Assembly: GCF_031178505.1 (NCBI RefSeq)
Contig: NZ_JAPSIW010000002.1
Coordinates: 1-49,683, forward strand
Source of the DNA: Streptomyces sp.
GTDB lineage: Bacteria; Actinomycetota; Actinomycetes; Streptomycetales; Streptomycetaceae
Length of the DNA: 49,683 nucleotides
Direction of reading: 5' to 3'
Made by a program: the position numbers and the translations under genes. This document shows positions 32,601 to 38,755 of this stretch, one piece after another. The notes beneath the pieces are model-generated. The model saw nothing but the letters and a program-made list of their open reading frames with translations. It ran no database searches and was not told the DNA's origin. Positions within the stretch are counted from its first letter, which is position 1. Each line of letters begins with the position of its first letter.

Positions 32601-33926
32601 GCCGCGCAGGCCGAACCCGTCCGTGACGACACCGCGCAGCAGGAGGCGGCCCCGGCGGCGGAGCCGGAGCCCGCTGCGGACCCGGCGGCCGCCGAGACGG
32701 CGGAACCGCCCGAGCCTGCCGACACACCCGGCCCGGAGCGGACTCCCGACGCGCCCGACCAGCCCGCCCCGCTCCCCGACGCCCCGGAGGACACCGAGAT
32801 GGCCACGCCCGCCCGACCCGCCACACCCGAGAGTCCGGCGGCCCCCGGCCCGGACGGCGCCGCCGAACCGGGTGAGGACCAGGCACCGGCCGACATCACG
32901 CAGCGCGAGGGACGCGTCGAACGCACCGGGCCCGACGAGCCCACGCCGCCCGCCGTCCCGGAGCCGGAGGCCGACCTGCCGCTGTGGACCGGCCCGACGG
33001 AGGCCTCCGTCCCGGAGACGGACCGCCCCCTCGGCGTCGTCGCCGACTTCGCGGCCGTCCAAGAGGCGTGGGACGAGCACGTGCCCGCAGACAAGGGCAC
33101 GGGCGCGGACCTGTTCGCCACCGTGGAGGACGAACTCCAACGGCTGGAGGCACTCTTCGCCGAGGCCGTGGCCAACCTGACCCCGCCCGCCGAACCGCAG
33201 CCCGCCCCCGCGCCGACACCGGCACTGGCCGCCGAGCCGCCGCAGCCCGCCCCCGCCTCCCCGCCGGCCGCCATGCCAGAGAAGGCGCCGGACCGCGACC
33301 CGCAGCAGGCGGCGGACGCAGTCAACGCGGCGCTGCGGGAGGCGGACGCCCACGCGCCCGCGCTCCAGGACCTGCCGGAGTGGCAGCGCATCCAGAGCGT
33401 GCGGGGAGCCTTCGGCCACCTGGTGCGCGTCATGAAGGAGCGGGCAGGCGAGCACTTCGGCAAGCTCATGGCCGACGGGCGCGTCGGCGACTTCGTACGC
33501 CGGGCCTCGATCGCCGCGTGCGAGAAGGTCGCCGGGTGGGCGCAGGCCGCCGCCGACAAGCTGCGCCGCCCCGACGAACGCGGCACGGACAAGCGCGAGG
33601 AGCTGCCCACCGCGGAGGCGCTGCTGCGGCTGGGAGACGCGGCCCTCGAGTACCGGGGACCGCGACGGGCGGGCGGCAGCACCCCGCCGCCGACGGCGAA
33701 CGGCGCCGCCCCGGTGGACATCCCGGCGATGCGCAAGATGGGGGAAGCCTTGAACCGGCCGATGCCCGGGGCCAAGCGCGGTGTGTCCGCGGCCGCCGCC
33801 CGGGGACGGTCGACCACCACGAAGCGAGGGAAGAAGCCCGCACCCGGCGCCAGCGCCGAGCAGGCCGGACACCTCCGCCGCGGCAGCACCGAGCAGCTGC
33901 CATCACGCAAGCCCACCCAACGCTGA
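20673..33926 (+). CDS. giant adenine-methylase plus DEAH/SNF2 helicase protein
   Basis: About 4,417 codons from ATG 20673, which has GGGGGAG upstream, but true coding bias in this frame begins only near 21013 (see the small gene at 20725). Conserved reading starts FRPEGQRDLAPAG. Domains by residue from 20673: methylase motif I LEPGSGSGNFIGFAP (about 254) and motif IV VGNVPFGRYKR (about 317); helicase Walker A VVGAGKTATM (about 958), DEAH in VFLDEAHEYKNL (about 1118), motif VI QRDGRIERRGN (about 1510); long coiled coil (1690-1890); Ala/Pro/Glu linkers; RGGDQRIRDALNDLDFNWSRR domain (about 2230); a Cys zinc-ribbon region (about 3020-3060). N12-class methylase-helicase fusions are carried by conjugative elements, and phage P1 DarB, which combines such domains, protects DNA from type I restriction. 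Confidence 0.8.
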   Translation: MSIGGVEPPLREDEENRSDAAQQARADGSGVLGDVPAAGPGVAGEPRAAGGVLPGAGPAGDGEDRAGDDRTPPEAPDGAARGGPAGDQVAGAGAGVRGGDLAGEGAGDGAPGDVAPPRFRPEGQRDLAPAGQGERARANLAALETLRVLEREQRPATEEEQRTLARWSGWGALPVIFNPRPARAAFDADEPFERAVARWDAVSDLREQIRELLSEDEWAAARHNTINAHYTDADLVRSIWGAVRGLGFTGGRVLEPGSGSGNFIGFAPILTSTPVQMTGVEVEPTTAAIARHLYPDAEIITSGLEEVPLADGGFDGVVGNVPFGRYKRFDKVHNADLSLSIHDHFVLKSLYATRPGGVVALITSRYTMDAEKPDARERMYQLGDLVGAVRLPARAHMAAAGTDVVTDVLFLRRRMPGEEPGDKTWLTSRKRVLPGHDDELAVNSYFDAHPEYVLGELRAGSREWGPEVTVVGRTDQTPAESLAAAAAAIAVEARAAGLTAAADQRTEPVQTIVTGGTEGALGLDAEGNPTIIDGGRPVPLEIHPDQRDQLVQLIRLKGLTLKLYETEADTPEPGETPQLAALRAELRVAWRDYRKKHPPLTKPRQHYVFTPPEAREQAKAQGLKEVPAAWKQRTAFAWIDDDPDASLLFGLEEWDERTGKGTEQKVLLTRVLEPRILPARANSHEDAIALAMEYDGGRLDMSRVASLLGLDEESAAAQCADAGLAYRDPLQDDAWEPRHRYLSGNVRAKLAAARERAAEDPTFQGNVSALERVQPADLAPSEIKAKIGAPWIPVETYNDFLAHLGFEDASVLHAGGTVWEVRGAKNGDLARTEWGTSSRPTQDLFSALLRQADSTIQVTYRDNEGRTYVDKAATDEAQEKARLIAEAFEDWVWADETRAANLAKIYNEQFNNLVLPEYSGSALTLPGLISGWTMKEHQNAAIRRIVNEPTALLAHVVGAGKTATMAAGAMELRRTGLAKKPCLIVPNHMLKQWSREFRQLYPNAKILAITASDLSKKRRAKFMGRIAGGDWDAVILTHEAFNRVPLRPDTQRNYLDHEMQSLRDQLDIAAQAGMHRNTVKQIEESLANAEAKLQQQIESMGDDNGVYLEDTGVDYVFLDEAHEYKNLRTVSAIPGAAIQGSAKATKLHMVLDYLRTTNESNRVATLATGTPIANSVTEAYVLKRYLAPQILEEMGLDAFDNWAATFGEVVSQLEPDPKGDGYKYKARFSRFFNVPELMAAYRTFADVQMAEDLDLPTPPVLENEDGQRGETVLIPPTPAQRQFIKELPHKPWVRKPGGVLKALGEGLRASVDLDLVDATEALRNLGLSITAEQISSEDPAGGGRVLDMEKVADLADAAAVDMRSVGGSKEMGSKIPYAAEKIAEIWQETKDIVYPVSGDDPTPQELPGGLQLVFLDEGTPGSTAKHAADLYADLRDELVQRGMPRESIRFIHEASTDRKKEKLFADCRSGRVRVLVGSTQKMGTGTNIQDRAVALHHLSYPWRPADMAQRDGRIERRGNLNAPWIENTPDHVRILYYITERTFDEFRLTTLARKARFIGQIQRKDFSAREIEDIGADAINLGMLSALASGDPAILQLAEATAERARLQGLARSWDRQQDTRTQQLGDIDDFLARADTALEGMRAAAPNRRPTTGDDFAMTVGDATYRSRDAAANALGAKMVAIAQDQSLRPGERVPVGTFGGQDFHAEVAYGASGRRQMRLRYAWGYVVPLGQREDRAQWQASSVTQSNGRGAIQSLEHFLNHLDDDLVKLEQSAESLRARREEIASNLRPKDENPYRIQARSKEREEKALGKLVVANEKEAALAERIERAASVNEDAAEEVNEELEALREHIANLRKTIADEHQIQARARGLTQDESRSDDAPNPNAPTPAEKAALEALAQDMADAFFPEDSAQRPTARSSAGGAEPGQEDPPAEAQDQSSPDAGTGQSTPEPDAPGEPEAEPSPGPVTPEASGDGAADDEEDREQRFREEVDNLFSGAVPEPEGPDSPEETAPLQEVVDLFGDRVSVTHIGGPQPPAESATEVPAGEPDTPAPQSEPEPEPESEQQQPEPEPEPEQHTGPSPAMARCAAVLRYYEPLLQRHKLSGRDVVAYIDRPGVGFSYDPDNPLPELIHQIGKVAERVGGSYRVSYNEWVNYQVGERRQQQSDDLTNLNLDLLTLYQGETDPLFMVDLEAILAAPPGTVIELPSEAQIEAEEAAAARIVIDHDAEGTEVRNTPRGGDQRIRDALNDLDFNWSRRQQKWYQRRGTPFEDRDTAVRGLRAAFERLGVPYTYNGPDQQDTEETTEATPQETDAPAGPVQTEPTADVSATHGAALAPVRQSAGWAIMAVLSEDQVRGLVSAVAVDGQPVSTQSRRLPGDRVREWIAEQRQTPTTAFYASDSSELPSALRGAGDVRLSAHINGLTIDQGDVSFRTPWEHLPAWIDAAVAHDTATRSSDLPAWRYGRLDHEIHFRIDERNESAALALRALATALRETAPPTDEQFAEARARFAPVAAAADAEPEPGTVSPEPAPPAAAETQTEPAAPGDTGVPENEPEDPEADDTDTDTVPAAEDAVVVQTPDGPGTVIGTDDGDLVLVTTESGTRVWERGEVQWPDGSVQPENTDRAAKERQNAADAAQAATSEGIELRYGNGNRLVDLDTEAGHGTVVDADGAVIGWVRARIGDDGRRYWWAQDARGGSPDDMPYHESLPPTAGVPAIRAAGSIRSELHAVKEPAHRSPIPAEYAAREVRLTTAQVRELRRLVLDATYSDGTPIEPPEWVASHRKYVLTVGQMQALGDAAQAAADAFPGVTAEERRTARVLRNAAERFEFEVYDTARWRATIPPIGETDPYAGPYQPRPRPEAPEAEQQTTEAPAPAPEPADTETQDSAANEADPAAPADTGAPAPAETPEEAAPADPQPEDSTQAAPATAAGDTPAPDPALTEAAAPGPPTDAAPDSEGAEDDETQLDLFPSETPEPPATTRRPGGRRRVSRREPAIHPGAEGGPEDGRLGVYGHAGHGECDRCGTPDTDRYTMVWTWYTGTETGGAMAAECGSCVELTTGLTYKEYRRLADVAEARRGGRRIVPTPYAKGDVTGSRTAENEWTYVHQPTGKRYRLAEETPSGYRGFVLRDLYGISQGTGVSTSSGYELAERAALGRTAETHPNDSDDWVFFGYRSDAGKLTLHEGESINTDHPNGPRRSDAPFEHGPRWDITVGGSDYQVEMVYQQGPPGQDGHRLEVTAPDGTSARHVQWDGVLEWARERVRAPEPERAATALAAPLAEVEEALTAAEGIREAVQRRSTTTALVQAREAWERARSHYEAGRLAEGDGHLATARSHAILARYRESSHADFQPLMDAVRRFHDAVDEVLYPGGAGWRPAVGDYVRARHRFVPESEGFWMKVTAIGADGIHVESGSTGDAKTVVQPTDLGPHADLPWQEQPSRAPGEPRASDQERRDLLGMPPQPVPDPAPARPQSPPADLDEEQLDLFAAGAPEPPAALEEAAPAADPVDTTASDTEAPREGSLGLVDGETLTYRGHWDGRYEITLPGTSYLLFLPSIEYRRTKFAVASNEDPDAMSPKRLRRFEEAEEIMPWLRAHASRQQTGYVFRDGAWSEAPQTAAPEPPADTAAAEDEQLPLLGTDDTAPGPDTAAGENPAAPEASPAEETAPDASPDGAPAPQDADQEPDQQDQEESVADEPEPTSVATDVPAVTPAVEDLPAEADVQEEAEPAVDVEDPPAPRTFTEAFPLAADARYRLRLTTVEGEGPRDGELLYGEVTVAAVRLSASGRWFARLAVDGMPADVTELNGSPMDAARQGAVMFAVVTGEPYGDPPAAVNVRGPQSRADALRVELRTAAEQHLRTITAAAARASENYGQNPLFQALSVQLGRLGAADVEDHGSQQMAANLRAVQEAVNAWGTALPADPALDERQHLAFPLMNLLHETRRMQVRLQATLDAMVADRAAAREREAAAAAAAAQAEPVRDDTAQQEAAPAAEPEPAADPAAAETAEPPEPADTPGPERTPDAPDQPAPLPDAPEDTEMATPARPATPESPAAPGPDGAAEPGEDQAPADITQREGRVERTGPDEPTPPAVPEPEADLPLWTGPTEASVPETDRPLGVVADFAAVQEAWDEHVPADKGTGADLFATVEDELQRLEALFAEAVANLTPPAEPQPAPAPTPALAAEPPQPAPASPPAAMPEKAPDRDPQQAADAVNAALREADAHAPALQDLPEWQRIQSVRGAFGHLVRVMKERAGEHFGKLMADGRVGDFVRRASIAACEKVAGWAQAAADKLRRPDERGTDKREELPTAEALLRLGDAALEYRGPRRAGGSTPPPTANGAAPVDIPAMRKMGEALNRPMPGAKRGVSAAAARGRSTTTKRGKKPAPGASAEQAGHLRRGSTEQLPSRKPTQR
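20725..21015 (+). CDS. small conserved protein overlapping the giant gene 5' end (TnpV-like)
   Basis: 96 residues from GTG 20725 with GAGGACGAGGAGAA upstream. Its frame has strong GC3 bias throughout, while the giant frame over the same bases does not, so this is the truly coding frame for 20725-21012. The sequence HGQTAREYWETYRPQALESL and later QAQELVYAEEIWLEKEPG resembles TnpV-like small proteins that I recall upstream of such helicases. It stops at TAG 21013-21015, exactly where the giant frame becomes coding; the giant frame is -1 relative to it. It may be a separate gene or the N-terminus of the giant protein by frameshift. Confidence 0.62.
   Translation: MTQLSRHGQTAREYWETYRPQALESLGSPEQQAAFFQELDLRVTEKIGQVTTELLQKLPMEQRAAARRATRSQAQELVYAEEIWLEKEPGTEHREM
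26841..26906. repeat. GGAGCC tandem microrepeat
   Basis: A run of GGAGCC hexamers with GGAGTC and CAG interruptions encodes alternating Glu-Pro in a linker of the giant protein. Such tracts are prone to slippage, so linker length probably varies between relatives. Confidence 0.75.
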
Positions 33927-33939
33927 CCCGCCCGGGCCT

Positions 33940-33970
33940 GAGTCCGGGCGCTTACGAGGCGCCCGGGCTC
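33940..33970. terminator. bidirectional terminator after the giant gene
   Basis: GAGTCCGGGCGC (33940-33951) pairs, with one mismatch, with GCGCCCGGGCTC (33959-33970) over a 7-nt loop. It lies between the convergent giant gene and deformylase gene. Confidence 0.6.
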
Positions 33971-34004
33971 CGATCCGTCCTCGTTCGTGGGAGCGTCGGG
34001 CCCG

Positions 34005-34574
34005 CTACTGCTTGTACGCCCACGTCCGGCCGGTCTGCCGGTACTCCTCCACGGGGATGGGCTCGACGCCGGGCTGCATCCGGTGTACGTACAGGTGTCC
34101 CTCAAGATGGTCGATCTCGTGGGCCACGAGACGGGCAAGGCCTCGCTCGTACACCGTGGTGGCGGTTGAGCCCTCGATCGTCGTGGTCTCGACCGTGATG
34201 CACAGGGGGCGGGGAACCATGCCTCGGACGTCGAAGAAGCTGAGGCATCCCTCGTACTGCTCGTCGGTGTCGTCGGAGATCTCGGTGACGCGGGGGTTGA
34301 GCAGCACGATGGCGCCGGCGCCCTGCTCGGCGGGCTGGACGACGGCAGCCGCGCGGCTGATGCCGATCTGCGGGGCGGCGATGCCCATGCCCTTGGCGAA
34401 GGTGTGGACGCGTGAGATGCGCTCCATGGAGGCGAACAGTGCGTCCACGGTCTGCTCGGCGGCCTCCCGTTCGGTGGGTAGCTCGAACCGGCGCGCTACC
34501 TCGGCAAGGACAGGGGCGCCCTGCTGGACGACGCCGAGGTTGCGCATCTGCTCGCTGGGCCGCACGACGGTCAC
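34005..34574 (-). CDS. def: peptide deformylase
   Basis: 189 residues with all three family motifs: GMGIAAPQIG (62-71), EGCLS with the metal-binding Cys 110, and HEIDHLEG with His 152, Glu 153 and His 156. It removes formyl groups from nascent protein N-termini in the cytoplasm. Chromosomes already encode deformylases, so a plasmid copy may confer resistance to a deformylase inhibitor or act on a special substrate. GTG 34574 overlaps the stop of the XRE regulator (GTGA), so the two are a coupled unit. All catalytic residues look intact. The N-terminal 50 residues are longer than in minimal enzymes. Confidence 0.93.
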   Translation of the reverse strand: MTVVRPSEQMRNLGVVQQGAPVLAEVARRFELPTEREAAEQTVDALFASMERISRVHTFAKGMGIAAPQIGISRAAAVVQPAEQGAGAIVLLNPRVTEISDDTDEQYEGCLSFFDVRGMVPRPLCITVETTTIEGSTATTVYERGLARLVAHEIDHLEGHLYVHRMQPGVEPIPVEEYRQTGRTWAYKQ

Positions 34575-35545
34575 TTGAACTCCCCTTGATTCACGTTCGG
34601 TTCAGGCCGGGCCCGGAACCTCCATTCGAGACGATAGCGAGCGTGCAGGGCCGGGCGGGCGGTCGACCAGGTGAACAGGCGCATCCCGTTCTCCTCGCGT
34701 CGCGCGGGGGCACTGGGCAGCGGGGACGCCTCGGCGGTCATCGACGTCTCTGTGCCCCACACCACCGGATCGAGCGCGGCGGGGAAGGCGAGAGCGACCT
34801 CCAGGTGCTCGGTGGGCAGCCGTACGGCCCGCTGGAACCACCGGCCCCACTTGGTGTCGCTGACGGTGTAGGCGTACTCGATCCACACCGAATCGCCGGG
34901 GTAGAGCGGGAAACGCCCCTGGTCGTTGTCGAACAGCAGCCACACCTCCTTGAAGGCGTCCCGGTCGTGCTTGGCCTCCCAGCGCATGGCCTCCCCCCGG
35001 CACGTCGCGGTGAGCGCGAGCTCGTCCCACGTCAGCGGATGCTGCCGGTAGTGGGCGTTGGAGCGTTCGGGGTCGCCGGGGTAGCAGTCGACGGAGATGC
35101 GGATCAGGTAGCGGGTGATCGGTGCCGTGCCGGTGTTGCGCAGCAGGCGGCGCATGGTGAGCCGGTAGGCGCGGCCGTCGTAGTCGAGCCGGGCGGCGTC
35201 GTGAGCGACGACGATCGCCGACCCGGCGGCGTACGGCTGCTCGGGTCCGCGTGCCGGGGGCACTGCGGCTGCCGCGGTGGTCTGGCGGGCGCGGGCCGAT
35301 TCGTACTCGCCCCACCGGTGCCAGATCGCCTTGCCGGCGTTCAGGGTCTCGTCCGCACGGCGGGCGAAGTCCTCGGTCGGCTTGTGCCGACCGGATTCCA
35401 TGTGGCTGACGTAGCTGGGGTGAAAGCCCATCAGCTCGGCGAGAGCCTTCTTCGACATGCCGCGCACCTCGCGCCAGTAGGCGACCTCGGCGGCGAAGTG
35501 CCCGGTGGCCTGTTCCACGGTGATCGCGGCGTCCTGCGCGTCCAT
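34571..35545 (-). CDS. XRE-family regulator coupled to peptide deformylase
   Basis: 324 residues from ATG 35545 (GGGAG upstream). An XRE helix-turn-helix lies at about 20-70 (YWREVRGMSKKALAELMGFHPSYVSHMESGRHKP). The rest (about 110-320) is a beta-rich domain with RYLIRISVDCYPGDPERSN and EVWLLFDNDQGRFPLYPGDSVWIEYAYTV split across it, which I recognise only as a domain found behind such HTH modules in streptomycetes. It probably senses a ligand and controls itself, the deformylase, and possibly the divergent glycosyltransferases through repeats at 35578-35607. Confidence 0.82.
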   Translation of the reverse strand: MDAQDAAITVEQATGHFAAEVAYWREVRGMSKKALAELMGFHPSYVSHMESGRHKPTEDFARRADETLNAGKAIWHRWGEYESARARQTTAAAAVPPARGPEQPYAAGSAIVVAHDAARLDYDGRAYRLTMRRLLRNTGTAPITRYLIRISVDCYPGDPERSNAHYRQHPLTWDELALTATCRGEAMRWEAKHDRDAFKEVWLLFDNDQGRFPLYPGDSVWIEYAYTVSDTKWGRWFQRAVRLPTEHLEVALAFPAALDPVVWGTETSMTAEASPLPSAPARREENGMRLFTWSTARPALHARYRLEWRFRARPEPNVNQGEFK

Positions 35546-35577
35546 CAAAGCTCCCGCCCTGCTTGGCCGTTGAGTGC

Positions 35578-35607
35578 GTGAGTGAACCGTGAGTGAGGAC
35601 AGTTCAC
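35578..35607. promoter_or_regulatory. candidate divergent promoter/operator
   Basis: CGTGAGTGA occurs twice, the cores at 35578-35585 and 35589-35596 being 11 bp apart. GTGAAC (35582-35587) and GTTCAC (35602-35607) form an overlapping inverted repeat. This sits between the divergent XRE-deformylase and glycosyltransferase units and is the likely operator of the XRE protein. Confidence 0.45.
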
Positions 35608-35687
35608 CATTCTGTCGCCATCCCCGGTGCCGGTTTGCTCCCACTCACCGGCCCGACCCTCGCGGCCGCTGAGAAGGGGATCTCGCC

Positions 35688-36842
35688 ATGCGCGTGCTGT
35701 ATCTGCTCAACGTCTCCAACCCGCACAAGTTGTCCGCCGACTCCGGCTTCACGTTCGCCGAGCTGCTCGCCCCGGCCCTGACCGACGCCGGAGCGAAGGT
35801 AACGGTGGCGGCGCCGGTCGCCACGGGGGACGGCCGTGTGGGCTTCGAGCCCACCACGGCGCCGGCCACGAAATACAGGGCGCGCTTCGACCCGGGCGTG
35901 AACGAACTGGCGGCGCTGATCCGGCGCACGAAGCCGGAGGTGGTGGTGGCCAACCAGATCGAGGCGGCCCCCGCCATCCGGGCCGCCCTGCTGGAAGCCG
36001 GTACGGACGCGCTGATCGCGGGATACTGCCACTACCTGCCGTTCTCGTTCACCGCCGACGGGCGGCTCGTCACGGACCCGTCCCTGGACGACGGCGGACT
36101 CGGGGACAGCGTGCTGCTGGCCTTCGCCGCCGGGCTCGCGGCCTGCGACCGCCTCCTGGCGCACTCCTCGACCGCCGCGTCCTGGATCACGGCCGCCGCC
36201 GCGCGCACGGGCGTGGACCTGGGGGTGAAGCTGCACGTCGTGCCCGCCCCGCGGGATGAGCGCCTGGTCCGCGACCCTGCCGACGTTGCCGTACCGGACG
36301 GCACGGCGGCCGCGCTCTACAACCACCGGCTCTACGCCCACTACGGCACCGCCGCATTCACCGCCCTGGCCCGCCGCCTGGTGACGGAAGCGCCCGTCAC
36401 GCTCACCGTGATGGACCTGTTCGGCACCCGCAGCCCGGAGCGCATCCGGCTGGACCCCAGCCCGGAGCGGCACCGCGACGAACTCGCCGCCCTCGATGGC
36501 ATCACCATCGCTTCCGACCGAGGCGACCGCATCCGCTACCGCAACCTGCTGGCCGACGCACACTTCGGGATCGCACCGTTCAGGCCGGGCTGCCCCTGGT
36601 CGATGTCCGTCATCGACTGCCAGGGCATGGGCCTGCCGGTCATCGCCCCGCGCACCGGATGGCTCGCCGAGCACATCGACGACGATCTCCTCTTCGACAC
36701 CCCCGACCAGGCCGTGGCCATCGCCACCCGGCTCGCCACCGACGCGGAGTTCTACCGGGTTCACGCCAAGCGCGCCCACGCCGCCACCGCCGACCTCGCC
36801 CCCGCCGCCGTGGCGGCCCGCTACCTGGAGGCCCTGCGATGA
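35688..36842 (+). CDS. glycosyltransferase, GT-B fold (GT4-like)
   Basis: 384 residues from ATG 35688 (GAAGGGGA upstream). N-terminus MRVLYLLNVSNPHKLSADSG is the nucleotide-fold start usual in GT-B enzymes, and the C-terminal half has the donor-side pattern: YRNLLADAHFGIAPFRPG, then MSVIDCQGMGLPVIAPRTGW, corresponding to the conserved Glu/Gly-rich loop, though the usual Glu is replaced by Asp/Cys. Probably transfers a sugar in the cytoplasm. First of four coupled glycosyltransferase-like genes; acceptor unknown. Confidence 0.78.
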   Translation: MRVLYLLNVSNPHKLSADSGFTFAELLAPALTDAGAKVTVAAPVATGDGRVGFEPTTAPATKYRARFDPGVNELAALIRRTKPEVVVANQIEAAPAIRAALLEAGTDALIAGYCHYLPFSFTADGRLVTDPSLDDGGLGDSVLLAFAAGLAACDRLLAHSSTAASWITAAAARTGVDLGVKLHVVPAPRDERLVRDPADVAVPDGTAAALYNHRLYAHYGTAAFTALARRLVTEAPVTLTVMDLFGTRSPERIRLDPSPERHRDELAALDGITIASDRGDRIRYRNLLADAHFGIAPFRPGCPWSMSVIDCQGMGLPVIAPRTGWLAEHIDDDLLFDTPDQAVAIATRLATDAEFYRVHAKRAHAATADLAPAAVAARYLEALR

Positions 36843-37543
36843 CCACGTTCGACGCGGTGATGCTGTCCTACGACGAACCCCTCGCCGACCGGCTCCACGC
36901 CCGGCTCCAACGGGTTCTCGGGGTGCAGGTGAAACGGCTGCACGGAGTCCAGGGGATGCGCCGGGCCTACCGGCTGGCCGCCGAGGTAGTCGAGACCGAA
37001 CAGTTCCTCCTCGCCGACGGCGACTTCGTTCTGGCCACCGAGTTCACCCTGTCCGCCGTCGAACCGCTACCAGAAGGGACGTCGATGCGGGTGTGGCGAG
37101 CCCGCAACCCGCTCAACGGACTGATCTACGGCTACGGCGGGCTCAAGCTGATCCGCCGCTCGGCGCTGCGGGACCTCGGCGACGCAGTCGACGTGCTGGC
37201 CGCGCTGCCAGGCCGGTGCGAGTTCACCGCCAACATCGCCGGGACCACACGGATCAACCAGTCCCCGTACCACGCCTGGAAGGCAGGCTTTCGGGAGTGC
37301 GCGATGCTCGCGCGCGGCAGCGAGTACGGCATGGACGACGCCGAGGCCACCGAACGGATCGCCGCGTGGACCGCGGGCGGGGACGGGGAGTTCGCCGAGT
37401 TCGCCGTCTCCGGCGCCCGCGAGGGCGTCGCCTTCGCCCACGAAGCCGCCCGCGTCCCCGCCCTGTTCGACAAGCTCAACGACCCCGGATGGCTGTACCA
37501 GCGGTTCACCGCCGGCCACGGCGAACAGGCCATCGCCGGATGA
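36839..37543 (+). CDS. putative glycosyltransferase, GT-A-like with DGD motif
   Basis: 234 residues, ATG overlapping the previous stop (ATGA). The segment FDAVMLSYDEPLADRLHARL then EQFLLADGDFVL (about 55-70) looks like a nucleotide-sugar fold with a D-x-D-type metal motif (DGD). WLYQRF near the C-terminus. The context of three other transferases supports the call; sequence evidence alone is moderate. Confidence 0.62.
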   Translation: MTTFDAVMLSYDEPLADRLHARLQRVLGVQVKRLHGVQGMRRAYRLAAEVVETEQFLLADGDFVLATEFTLSAVEPLPEGTSMRVWRARNPLNGLIYGYGGLKLIRRSALRDLGDAVDVLAALPGRCEFTANIAGTTRINQSPYHAWKAGFRECAMLARGSEYGMDDAEATERIAAWTAGGDGEFAEFAVSGAREGVAFAHEAARVPALFDKLNDPGWLYQRFTAGHGEQAIAG

Positions 37544-38755
37544 CCGCCACGCCGCCGCTGGTACTCGTAGAACCCAGCGCCCGCCCGGCCGGGCGGGCAC
37601 CGCGACCACGCCCTGACCGCACTGGCGGCCGCGCACGGCAACGCGATCGTCGTCGCTCCGTACGGCGTCGCGGGCCAGACCCGGGCCGCCCTGGAGCGCG
37701 CCGGGGCACGCGTCACCGGCCCCGCCGGGACGCTGCCCGCGCTGCTGGCGGCCGCCGGGACGTACACCGCGACCGCTGCGGCGTACGGGCAGCGGGCGTT
37801 CACCTCCCGCCGCTGGCCCGATGCCGTGCGTCGCCTCCCGCACCAGGTCACGCTGGCCGCCCGCTGCCTGACCGAAGCCGCCTGCGTCCGCACCGGCCGC
37901 CGCCTCACCGGCGGCGGCACGGTGGTGGTGCTCAGCGCAAGCGAGGCCCTGCACGGTGCCGCCGGGCTGCTCGGCGGACCGCACCTGCGGTTCGTGCACG
38001 AGCTGGTCACCACGGAGGACGCCGCGCTCAGGACACTCGGGCGGCTGACCCGCCGGGGGGAGCGGCGGGTGATGGCACTCGCCCCCACCGGCGCAGTACG
38101 CGACGACCTGGCGGCCCGCTTCCCCCGTCTGCCGGTGACGGTGCGGCCATTCGCCGTCGCCGACCCCGGCGACCGCCTCACCGACACCGACCGCCGACGG
38201 GCACGGGAAGCCTTCGGTATCCCCTCCCACGAAGCGGCCGTGTGCCTGGTCGGCGGCTGGTGGCCCTACAAGGACCCCGCCACCGTCGGCGCCGCGCTCG
38301 CCCGGCTCGACATCCCCGTGCACGTCCTGGTCGTCGGCGGCCCGGCCACCCACCGCCTGCTCAAGACGTGGGCGGCCCTGCCGCACGTCCGCCTGCACAC
38401 CCGCCCCGGCCCCGTCCCCGAGACGCTCGTCCAGGAGGCGTACGCAGCCGCCGACGCGGCCCTGGTCGCCCGCCACCCGGGGGTGGCCAAGGAATCAGGG
38501 CTGGTGGTCGACGCCGTACGCCTGGGTATCCCGCTGATCTGCTCCGACCACGACCCTCAACTCACCAAGGCCCTGGCCGGGCACGAATGGGTGCGCCTCT
38601 TTCCGGTCGGCGACAGTGCCGCCCTCGCCGACGTCCTGCGTGATCTGGCCTGGTGCCCACTGCCGAGGCCCGCCGCGTGCGCGGCCGCCGACCTCGGCGT
38701 GCCCACCGCCGCCGGACAGACCGCCTTCCTCACCAACCTGAAGGAGCCATGCTGA
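37540..38755 (+). CDS. glycosyltransferase, GT-B-like, frameshifted near 37590
   Basis: The ATG at 37540 overlaps the previous stop (ATGA) and encodes MTATPPLVLVEPSARPAG, then coding bias moves to the +1 frame around 37590-37600 (GHRDHALTALAAAHGNAIVV). That frame stays open to 38755; inside it the first ordinary start is GTG 37826. Joined, the product would be about 405 residues with a donor-binding half containing VCLVGGWWPYKDP, HVLVVGGPATHRLLKTW and KESGLVVDAVRLGIPLICSD, as in GT4 enzymes. Either a sequencing error in a GC-only stretch (CCGGCCGGGCGGGC) or a real inactivating or slippage event. Without repair, only residues from 37826 may be made. Confidence 0.72.
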
